Below, piece after piece: positions 25,064 to 34,533 of a stretch of DNA of 64,000 nucleotides. The position numbers and the translations under genes were made by a program. The stretch is from the NCBI GenBank assembly GCA_023375675.1, contig JALQBC010000021.1, positions 62,001 to 126,000 on the forward strand. Direction: 5' to 3'. Source of the stretch: Cytospora piceicola (taxonomy: Eukaryota > Ascomycota > Sordariomycetes > Diaporthales > Cytosporaceae). A model generated the notes under the pieces. The model had not been told where the DNA came from. It did no database searches and was given only the letters and a program-made list of their open reading frames with translations. Position 1 is the stretch's first letter, and every line of letters starts with the position of its first letter.

Positions 25064-25371
25064 ACCAGGCTCGTCCTGACCTCGAATCCCACTGACAAGA
25101 CATTCTGAGCCACTATCATCTTCAAAAACCAGGCACGACTTTCTTATAAGCCCGAAGCACAGACTGAACCTTCTTATCCTTGTTCACGAGACCGATCCTT
25201 CCAAAAGGCTACCCAGTGTATCCAGAGACACGATCCTGCCTACTGTCATTGACACTGTATACCTACCGTCGACCATACCTGTCTCATATAATCTTGCCAG
25301 CCTATTCGAGTCTCAATGATTTCCGCCGCCGACGGTGCTCTCCTACAACTCCACTTCTCCCCAGACCCAAC

Positions 25372-27342
25372 ATGGGACTCTTCCGACGTGACGCCAAACC
25401 GCAGGAAGCTAAGCCTGAAGTGGCTGACGAGTCTGTTCGACAATCGACAGAATGGCAGCCCACCACCCACCAAAAACTAATCATGGGGATGTTGAGCATT
25501 ATCAGCTTCATGGTCGCTCTTGTAAGCATTCCATATCCACAAGACTTTAGGACTGAAGTGCTGATCTTGTTGGAAATAATCAGGATGCCTGTATTATCGT
25601 TACTTCGCTCAGTGTAAGTGAATCTTGTCCTTCCGTATCTATTACCTCAAATTCCAACCACGTGAGCGTTGCTGACCTATTCACCCTGGCAGTCCATCGT
25701 GGAAGATCTTAACGGGACAGCTACTCAGGGCTTCTGGGTCGGCACGGCATATTTGCTCTCGACATCAGTCAGCATGCCATTCCTCGCCGCTATTTCTGAT
25801 ATATTCGGTCGTCCGATGCTCCTGATCTCCTCCGTGGTAATGTTCACCATCGGATCCATCGTATGCGCCACAGCGCCGAGCATCGGCGCACTCTTGAGCG
25901 GTCGCTCCATCCAAGGCATTGGAGCAGGAGGCATAATTGTGTTGTCCCTCGTCATCTTCACAGATATCGTACCACTGAGGCAAAGACCCAAGTGGTATGG
26001 TACCGTCCAAGGAGCATGGGCCATGGGGAATTGTTGCGGTCCCATACTAGGAGGTGTCATATCTCAGAACACAACCTGGCGTTGGGTGTTCTACATTATG
26101 TTCCCCTTCTGCGGATTTGGATTGGCCGCCATCCCGTTCCTTCTCACTCTGAAGCCCAAGGTCGAGACCTTGGGCGACAAGCTTGCCCGTGTCGATTGGG
26201 TCGGCTCTTTCATCTTCATGGGCTCTGCAACCTCCTTCCTCATCGCCATCTCCTGGGGTGGTACACAGTTCGCGTGGAGCAGTGCCCAGACCATCGCACC
26301 ACTGATCATCGGCATTGCCGGTCTTGTTGGTACGGCCGTATGGGAACGCTACATGGCCAAAGAGCCTTTCCTCCCGCATACCCTATTCTACAATACAAGC
26401 TCCATCGCGGCGTTCGTCTGCAGCTCAATCCAGGGCCTCGTGCTCTTCGGACAGCTGTACTACGTCCCGATGTACTTTATGTCGGTCCTTGCCTACTCTC
26501 CGATCCATACCGGACTCGCCCTCCTTCCGGTTATGGTGACCCTGGTCCCGGCATCGATCGTCGCCGGTGTCCTGATCACCCGCTTCAACGGCTACCGCTG
26601 GCCTATTTGGGGCGGGTGGGTCATCTGCTGCGTTGGCTGCGGGCTGACAACCATATGGAACACACACACTCACATCGCTGTCTGGGTGATTACACTTATT
26701 ATCTTGGGCTTCGGACATGGGTCCATCCTTAACGCCCAGAACTTCGCCTCGCAGGCCATCTGCGTCGATGGCCAGGAAGGCGCAGCAGCAGCCATGTACG
26801 GCTTCATGCGCCACTTCGGCACCGCCCTCGGTGTCGGCATCGGCGGCACGGCATTCCAGAACATCATGGCGCTCAAGCTGGGATGGCTAGGCCTCTCGAC
26901 CGAGATCGCCAAGAACGCCGAGGCGTTCATCTCGCAGCTCAAGGCCATGCCCGCGTCGCCGGAGAAGACGCAGATCCTCGACAGCTACGTCTACGGCTTC
27001 AAGGGCGTCTACAGCGTGTACCTGGGCATCAGCTGCGTGGCCTTTTGCATCTCGCTGCTGATCAAGCACTACGACATGAACAAGGAGCTGCGCACCGACC
27101 ACCAGCTGCAGGACAACAACATCGCCAAGGCGGTGGACAAGAGGCTGAGCACGTACAGGAACTCGCGCATGAGCACGACGATGAACGCGAAGCTGGGCGC
27201 GGTGGGGGAGCACGCGCGGGAGACGGAGAGCGGCGAGAGCAGCGACTCCGAGGCGAGCCGCACGCAGGTCGGGTCGGGCGCCGTCACGCCGGCGGTGGTG
27301 GGCAAGATCGTGGAGGAGGAGGAGCCTCCTAGTGCTACGTGA
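25372..27342 (+). CDS. MFS transporter, DHA2 (14-TM drug:H+ antiporter) type
   Basis: Plasma- or vacuolar-membrane efflux carrier. Exons: 25372-25521, 25584-25613 (a 30-nt microexon) and 25693-27342, giving 609 residues. Joining them restores MVALDACIIVTSLSSIVEDL, the conserved first transmembrane helix and following loop of this family. Visible motifs: DIFGRP (motif A), GRSIQGIGAGG (motif B region) and GPILGGVISQNTTWRW (motif C, the antiporter motif). About 14 hydrophobic segments follow, and the last 90 residues are a hydrophilic Ser/Glu-rich tail. The substrate is unknown. It stands alone between two long spacers, so there is no pathway context. Confidence 0.9.
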
Positions 27343-29091
27343 TTTTTAATTATGCTGCTGAGTTTGGTGTTTCGAGCGAGAATGTCTCCTTTTGTTTGGA
27401 GTATGGATTTTGGGATCGCGTTGCGGAAAATGTAGTTTCAGATATATATATACCTCTTGTTTCTTAGGCAATACCATACATATGTTACAATGACTTAAGT
27501 ACATACCAAGGCTTAATAGTGACCTCAGGTGAACCACAAGCCTTTTGCGAGCCGAGCCGATACTGGACAGGGACGGTAGCGTGAGTGGGTCTCTCTCCCG
27601 GTCCAGGTCCAGACCAGATGCCAGCCTTCCATACCAGCCCTACTGGTGGACACCAAGTAGACGAAGACTCGTCCGTATTGCTGGGGCCGGAGAAGTCGTT
27701 CGATTTCGGTGGCCCCTGACTACTCGAATATTGAACACAGAGTCACACATGTCGGTCCGCCCGATCACCATTACTCTGGGCCGAAACCTCCGGGTGTAAC
27801 GATCACCTTAATACGGCAGAGTCCCGGACACCCGGGCTCATTATGATCTCCGACCGGGGAAATTGTTCGGACAAGGACACGAGGAAGGATTGACGTGCTA
27901 AGCCATGGTGAGCTCTGAAGGCTAATTGACGTACGGATCTACCCGTGGTCGTGAGTCATATGGCAATAAGTCAGCGCCCGGAGAAGTAAATGTGCTCGTC
28001 TAGAAGGGTCGGCGTTGAACGACCGGTGTTGGCCGGCTTTGAAACCCATCTGTCGGGACAGTCTTGACACTGACAGAATATGATCGGTCGGGAAGAATCG
28101 TACGCTAAGAACCTGGAGGGAAGTCAGCTAGTGTTGGCGACATCCGGAGCAGCCAGTTACGGAGAAGCCTGAGGCTAATAAAAGATGGAAGAGCAGACAA
28201 ACCTGACAACCTTGGGCGGGAGTGCGGCAAACATGCACTATTATTCTTGGCCTATGGACCCTGTGTAGACTTGTTACTCCAGGTTAAGTCGGTTCCATAC
28301 TTACCCTTTTAAGGTTCAGTAATCTCAAATCGAAGCGAATTCCCCTCCACCCTTACCAATGACATTTGTAAAGGGATGCAGTCAGCAACCACGTTGGTGT
28401 GCCTAGCAGGGACTGTTCATGCATGGCCGTTCTACTTGTACGCAATTTGCAACCATATGAATTAATCAGCGGGGCTCCCTAGGTTGGTAGAAGGGCACGC
28501 TCGGGAGTTGCGCAAGTGACCTCACCTTTCTGAGGTCGATCCTGTGGTAGTTGCTAGAAAACAGCGGCGATAGAGTTATTCAGTACTCGGTCGGATAAGC
28601 AACACATCAACACCCCTTCTCACACCCCAGAAGATTAATGCTTGTAGTAAGACCAGGATCTGGGTACTCGGGTATGAGAGTGCATCGTCATTCCTTTTTC
28701 TTCTTCTCCATCATCATCATCTTCTTATTTAACCAGCTTGGGCCCCAGGCCATTTCCCTGTTGCAATCCTCACATTGACTCTGATGGCCCTTTCGCATGC
28801 CATATATGTATACCCTGAAGCCACATGATATTCAAAAACAATTGAAGCCGTTAAATCTGTGGGCACTGTGTCACCAACCAATCCGTATTATTGTTTATCT
28901 AGCGTACCGCCTTGGTGGCGCCGAACAGACAAGCCAGCCATCCAGCCAGCCAGCCAACCAACCAACCAACCCCTTGACCTTCAGCTCACCAAAGCCATTG
29001 ACCGCATCACAGCCTATCTCGTCATTGTCACTGAGCAAGGTTGACATCTCCTCTTCTGCGGCACAAGTCGCTTGGGACCGTTGTGGAGGAG
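27343..29091. other. Spacer between MFS and bZIP genes
   Basis: No supported gene. Contains the MFS 3' flank, a CT-rich stretch with a TCATCATCAT run (about 28700-28730) and the CCAG/CCAA repeat (28932-28971) in the presumed bZIP promoter or leader. Confidence 0.55.
28932..28971 (+). repeat. CCAG/CCAA tetranucleotide microsatellite
   Basis: Imperfect tandem tetranucleotides, first CCAG then CCAA units, 120 to 160 bases before the bZIP start codon. Confidence 0.7.
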
Positions 29092-31297
29092 AATGCGGCG
29101 CGCGGCTATGCCTTCGGATCTGGCTATCCTCAGCGCAGAGCAGTACGGCGGTACCGCCTTCACTGCAAAGCACGACAAGGCGAAGGAACTACTATCGGTC
29201 TGTACTGATGATTGGCCCCGCAAAAGAGCTAGGACCTCTCCAGTGGCTACGGTGACGGGGGTAAAAGAGGATGGCGAAGAGGAGAAGATGAAGAGGGCCA
29301 GGGGTAGGCCAAGACTGGACACCAAGGACCAGACAGCTTCTGAGGTAGGTTATGTTTGCCTTTGTCTCATGATAGGTTTGGTGTTGCGTATTATCCGCGG
29401 ATATTATGAGCGGCATGTCCGAATGTACTCCAGGACCGTCATATCGATCTGATTCCCCCCGTAGCCATGTCTACATGTACCATCATTCTTCATCTTTCAT
29501 CATTGCGTATAATATCCGCTGTGGCTCATCGGCGACTCAACATACTGGCGTATGACTGACCAGTCTTAGCGACGACGAACACAAATCAGGCTGGCACAGC
29601 GTGCCTACCGCAGCCGCAAGGAAAATGCCATCCAATCTCTCGAGAAGAGGGTCCGGGGCCTTCAGGACACAAACGAGGAAATGGGTAATGCATTCATGCG
29701 ACTCCACGACGTTGCCGTGAACCTGGGCCTCCTTGAACAAGCTCCTGACTTCGCCCGCGAGCTTCGTGCCACCACCGAAAAGTTCCTTTCGCTGGCACGA
29801 AGATCAAGCGAGGATGGAGGGCAGGATGGCCAGAGCGAGGGTTCTACCCGGGAGGCAGATAGATGCCCTCGGCGGGGCAGGAGGGAGAAGTCCAGCTCTC
29901 CGGATGTCATTGAAGCACAACCTCCATGGGGGCAAACCGCCCCCCCTTGGGGAGGATACATGCTAAGAACCGAACCAGAAACAATATCAGCCGTCCCCGT
30001 GCCCGACCTCTCCCTTATCATACCCACGCCAAACCATGAGCCACTAGACTACGAGGTTATTACCATGCCGACCCTCGAAAACGCCAGCTTCCCCTTCGGA
30101 CTGCACCAGGACTCGCTCTTCCCCGATATCTTCAGCCAGGCCCAAGTACCCACAGCAAGCCCGCTACCGCCCGCCCTACCCCTCCCAAGCTCGCTCGCCT
30201 CGGGCGAGAGCACCTTCGGCCGGCGCCTACAGCGCACCGCGCTCGAGCGCGGCTACCAGCTGCTCACGATGGCCAACCCGCCCAAGGAGCGCTTCGCCAA
30301 GGTGTTCGGGTTCTGCATGCTGTTCGAGCCGCTCGACAAGATCCGCTCGCGCATCCGCGCGTCCCTCGACAAGAACAGGGCCGAGAGCCTGGACTACTGG
30401 CAGACGCCCTTCTGGGCCCTCGGCGGCGCGGGCCAGCACCAGATCCGGCAGGACCGCAGCCAGGGCCCCGTCGGCAACCAGGGCACCGAGGACCACCTCA
30501 AGCACGGCTTCGGGGGCGGGCACCACTTCGGGCTCGGCCCGTTCGACGCCAAGACGGCCGAGACGCGCGACAGCAAGATCGACCCGCGCATGAGGATCAC
30601 GATGCCAGGGTTCCGGGGGGACTTCTACGACGCCGCGGAGGTGGAGCTGTACCTCCAGTCCCGCGGGGTGGCCATCCAGCCGGGGCAGGACTACCTGACC
30701 ACCCAGGTCGACGTCGCCTCGTTCGAGGGGGGCGGGCCGCGGGGCCAGCAGTCGGGGCCGGGGGTGGACGACTGGCCGCAGAGCATCGATGCCGCCTTTG
30801 ACTTCCCCTCGCCCTCGGCCTCCCCCGGGACCGGCTCCGGGACGGACTCGGCCTCGCTGACCATGTCGGACCTGCCGGGCTCCAACAGCGCGTGGCCGGT
30901 GCATGATGGAGGCGCACCATCCGGCATGGGGGACCTGCAGTCGCAGTTCCCTGGGTACTTCACAGCGGGCACACCCGCGCCGCGCGGCCTCGGGGACGGG
31001 GCCAGCACGCTGGCTTTTGCCAGCGTCACGACCGGGGATAACGTGACCCCCGAGAACAGGAAGAGGCTCGTCACTCTGGACGTGAACGCATTCATCCGCG
31101 GTAAGTCAGCAAATGGTTTTCCTGCTTGGTTCATGTGCTGTTGCTGTTTCTTTTGAAGTGGTTGCTGACGTACAGTTTGGTGCTCAGAAATCGCCTCTCG
31201 CGCGGTCTGTCTGGGGAGATCGCCCGGTTGGCGGCCAAAGGATGTGAATGCCGCATTTTGGATAGCCACGAGGAGCGATTGTGGGAATGGGTTTTAG
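29092..31297 (+). CDS. bZIP transcription factor (fungal, atypical basic region)
   Basis: Nuclear DNA-binding regulator, targets unknown. Exons: 29092-29343, 29570-31100 and 31188-31297, giving 630 residues. Intron 1 (226 nt) ends exactly where the basic region starts, so exon 2 opens with RRRTQIRLAQRAYRSRKENA (residues 85-104), followed by a heptad-like segment (SLEKRVRGLQDTNEEM). A linker GRPRLDTKDQTASE precedes it. The usual bZIP Asn (N-x7-R) is Ile here. The final intron (31101-31187) was placed to give EIASRAVCLGRSPGWR, which resembles a C-terminal motif that I recall from this fungal subfamily. The middle is Pro/Gly/Ser-rich. It converges on the LYR gene 390 bases away. No specific gene name is justified. 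Confidence 0.85.
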
Positions 31298-31687
31298 ACG
31301 GTGACGCTGGCGCCTCAAGAAGAGGTATACGTGGTGACTGGCGTGGAGTCGTCCAGTCACCAAAAAAACAAATAACGGTCGCGTGGAGGTTTGATCAAGT
31401 TTTCGGCGTTCCGGTCTGGGGAAATCAATAGCGACAAGCGGTGGTGTAATCCCAGCGTTCAGTGGCGCACGAGGACACTTGGTCCAGGATGGGTTGAGCT
31501 CAAAAGTAATGTTGTATCCGTTAAATGCAGTGGCTCTCTGAACAAAAGCTCGGGGTGTAGGAACAAAGCCATCGATCCGGTATCGAATTGTCAAATATCG
31601 ACGGTTGCCTCCGGACAAGAACGCCACGTATAATGGTACTGAGTGTGCTGTATAGCTCGCATCTCCCATGAGAATCTGTCCTTGCTC
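31298..31687. other. Convergent spacer bZIP/LYR
   Basis: Shared 3' flank of two convergent genes; nothing recognisable seen. Confidence 0.6.
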
Positions 31688-32776
31688 CTATGCGAGTTCT
31701 CGTCTGTCCCCCCCTTCTTGTCCCTGACTGCCAGGCTGATCTCGTCCTTCTTGGTTTCTCTGCCGCCGTCTTGGTTTCGTCCGTCGCCTCACGTTCCGCT
31801 CCCACCTCTTCATCCTCTTCTTCTCCTCCCCTTCTTCCGCGGCCAACCTCTTCTCCTCATCCACAATATCCAGCATCGCCACCGCCCGTGCCTTCATATC
31901 CTCGACCTCGTTATTCAGCCTCTGGCCCACATAATCAATCGAGACCCTCACAGACTGCTCATAAGGCCCGGCGCCCCGCCCCTCCCGCGGGCCCCCGTAG
32001 CCCTCGAGGTCGACACCCTCCTCCGCGGCCAGGCGCGCCACCTCGTCCTCCCACATGTCCTCCTCCCGCGCGTCGGGCTTGGCCTCCTCGGCCAGCTGCT
32101 GCAGCAGCGAGACCTGGTGCTGGCGCCGGGCGCCCTTGCGCTGGATGTAGCTGCCGAGGTAGTGCGACTGCGGCTTGCCGATGCGCAGGAACGGGATGCC
32201 CCCGTTGGCCTCCTCCAGCACGGGGATCCTGCGCGCGCCGCCCGACAGCTCGGGCAGCGGCCGCGGCCGCGACGTCGACGCGTACACGGGCCTCTCGCCC
32301 GGCCCGCTGACCCTGGTCAGCAGGGGGAGGTCGGCGTGCCGGATGGATTTCGTCGAGGGCTCGGCGCGCTTGGGCTGGTCGGCGGGCGGGAAGCGGGACT
32401 GCCGGTCGCGGAGGAAGGTCACGACCTCGGCGTGCTGCGTGCCTGAGGGGTCGCGCGCCTCTGCGAGGAGGGCCAGGAAGCGGTAGCCACTCTTGAGGGC
32501 AGATGTGACGAGGCGGGGGCTCGTGTCGTTCCTGTTACGGCGGAAGCTGGAGTGAATGAGGAATTGGATGGGGTTGATCCATCCTGGGCGGGAGGTTAGG
32601 TCATCGGGGAGGGAAATGCGTGGGACTTGGCGTAGCAAAGCCCGGTAAAGAGCAAAACCTAGAGGAAGGGAGGGGCTATCAGTATGTAAGGAGATTCACG
32701 GGTATAGAGCCCCCAGGTTGCGCGTACATGCTGCTCTATGCCGCGAGTCGCGGGCTGGAACGAAGAATGACGGCAT
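31688..32776 (-). CDS. LYR-motif (Complex1_LYR) protein, mitochondrial
   Basis: Exons 32728-32776 and 31688-32658 join across a 69-nt intron to 339 residues. The join creates the LYR motif ALYRALLRQ (Leu20-Tyr21-Arg22) behind a short start MPSFFVPARDSRHR, as in LYR proteins, small helical adaptors in mitochondria that bind acyl carrier protein and help assemble respiratory complexes or Fe-S clusters. Domain residues continue to about 75. The remaining 260 residues are charged, with a predicted coiled coil (EEKRLAAEEGEEKKRMKRW) and a very basic Arg/Gln-rich tail, much longer than most LYR proteins. Role beyond the family is unknown. Confidence 0.8.
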
Positions 32777-33261
32777 TCATTGGACTTGGCACAGAATGGC
32801 CTCGTACAGGACGTTCAATCCATGTGTACTGTGTTTGCTGTGTTTGTGCAAAGTTGCGTGGGTGTCGAGTCGGCGAAATCTTTTTGTTTGGGGCGGCATT
32901 CGATCAGGAAGTCCGCCCTCGGATCACGTGGTCTCCGCGACCGGCATCAGAGCTACGCAACTATACCAGCTTTCTGAGAGCGACACAACGGAAAATATAA
33001 ATCGTGACACAGGATGAATAAATAGAGGCCGAGTCTACGCCATGTACCATCCTTACCCCCCCTGAAAATGCAGTCGTAACAGAGACCCAAGGCTAGGCCA
33101 GCCAAATCATTCCATCGTCAAGTCATCCGCCCTCTAGTCACTCCCCTCCTTGTCCTGATACGCCTCTTCACTGGCCTTCTTTCGTGATCGTCCCGATCAC
33201 TTCCGACAACATCTGCTTAACCACCCGTATGTGCAAATGCTAACTCCAGTACCGTGTCGCT
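32777..33261. other. Spacer between LYR gene and MMS2
   Basis: Upstream region of the LYR gene and 3' flank of MMS2, both on the minus strand. No other feature recognised. Confidence 0.55.
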
Positions 33262-33955
33262 CTACTTGTAAATGGCGTACTTGGAGCCCTCGGGTGGCTG
33301 GGGTAGCTTCTTGTGCTCGTCCATATACCTGCCAGAATGTCAGCATCGAACCGGATACGCCGTGTCTCCTAGCTATCCAAATACTGACCTCCGTATAGCG
33401 ATCAGGGCAGACTCCAGGCTCAAAGGATCCTCCTTGGGGCGAGGGTTCTTGGCCAGCTCGTTGGCAATGCGCTCCCAATCACGGAGAATAGCGACAGCGT
33501 TCTGGTCGACGGCACCGTCCTGAGGGTTCACCCCTGGCAAGTTGATCTGGCTCACAAAGTGGAAGACAGGAGGCTCTCTGGGGTAGTTGGGGCCGCACTC
33601 CATCTTGAGCTCGTAGATTCGGTTCTCGTGTTGGCCCTGAAGCACAGAAGTTGCGTGTCAGCTACCGTCCGCCCATAACCATGGCCCATGAACTGGGGCA
33701 AATAACGGAGAGGGTGCGCATACATGGGGAGGTCCCCAGATTGTTCCACGCCAGTGGGTCATGAAGATATCCTCAGGGTCCTCCAAGCCATACGAGCAGG
33801 CACCTGCGACAGTTGCATCGTCAGCTTTCCGATCCAACCCAACCCGGTCGGTACGGGCGAATTTGGGCATAAGACTTGCCTGCGCCCATGCCCTTCTCTC
33901 CCTTCTCAAGCTCCGCCAGGAGCTTGAAGTTGCGTGGAACTTGAGCAGCAGCCAT
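33262..33955 (-). CDS. MMS2: Ubiquitin-conjugating enzyme variant MMS2/UEV1
   Basis: Catalytically inactive E2 partner of Ubc13; the dimer builds Lys63-linked ubiquitin chains, notably on PCNA in error-free post-replication repair. Exons: 33880-33955, 33724-33803, 33389-33636 and 33262-33328, giving 156 residues. The order of family motifs is intact: RNFKLLAELEKGEKG, SYGLEDPED, WRGTIWGPPH, NRIYELKMECGPNYP, FVSQINLPGVN and the C-terminal YMDEHKKLPQPPEGSKYAIY. The UEV signature, absence of the active-site Cys after the INLPGVN region, holds. Intron 1 (33804-33879) begins with GC rather than GT (CAG/GCAAGT) and no nearby GT keeps the frame; the other introns are GT-AG. Divergent from MON2. Confidence 0.93.
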
Positions 33956-34533
33956 GGTTGTTGACTATGGACTGGGCAAGAAAAGGCTGTGAGGGTGATG
34001 GTGTGTGGAAATGGGACAAGGGCAATGTGAACGGAGGGGAAAGAATACAACTGAAGGTCAAGCAAGCAAACATCAGTGTCCAGTGGCGTTCAGGCGGCTT
34101 CAGGCTTCAGGCGGGTACGGCGGGGTGTCCCTGTCAAACGTAGCTTGAGAGAGGCCCGTCATCTGAAGGAAAGGTGGGGTACGTGGGGTGGCAGTTGGCA
34201 GTTGCCAGGGGTGTCTCAGGCTCTTGCTGACTCAGCCTTGTCCAGACCGACCCTGCCATGCATGAACAGGGGGAGCTCTTGCCGAGAGCGGGACGGACCC
34301 CCCCTCTGACTGCAATGGGGCGCTCAATCAATCTGGCTCTTTGAGCAGCTTGCGAAGGTGGCTGGCTGTACGTACATACTTAGTACATACTCCGACGAGG
34401 CCATGAGATATTGTCACAGTTCGCTATTGGAACTTCGGTACACCTAATAGGCTGACATGACCCTCATGCTCATTTGGCCCACAACTACACAGTGATGAGA
34501 AGTCATGAATTTTGATTCCGTCAAGAGTCCATC
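33956..34533. promoter_or_regulatory. Bidirectional promoter region MMS2/MON2
   Basis: 578 bases between two divergent start codons. An inverted CCAAT box (ATTGG, 34426-34430) lies about 105 bases before the MON2 ATG, in the usual range for a CCAAT-binding complex site. Function is inferred. Confidence 0.45.

Larger units (their letters stand above)
20577..25371. other. 4.8 kb gene desert
   Basis: No supported coding gene. Contents seen: a tRNA-like/hairpin block (21017-21176), a TTAG/CTAG-rich stretch (about 21340-21520), one TACCTAGGTA palindrome (22349-22358), a CCAG/GGCC-type stretch near 23090-23115, a run of 16 C (23858-23873), and the probable promoter and leader of the MFS gene from about 25050. 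Weak frames such as 23886-24476 show no domain. The TA-rich part could be a decayed transposon, but no recognisable transposon protein or terminal repeat remains. Confidence 0.55.

Noticed and set aside
30227..30904. 225-codon minus-strand frame
   Set aside because: Antisense to the GC-rich part of the bZIP gene, low-complexity Arg/Ala/Gly translation.
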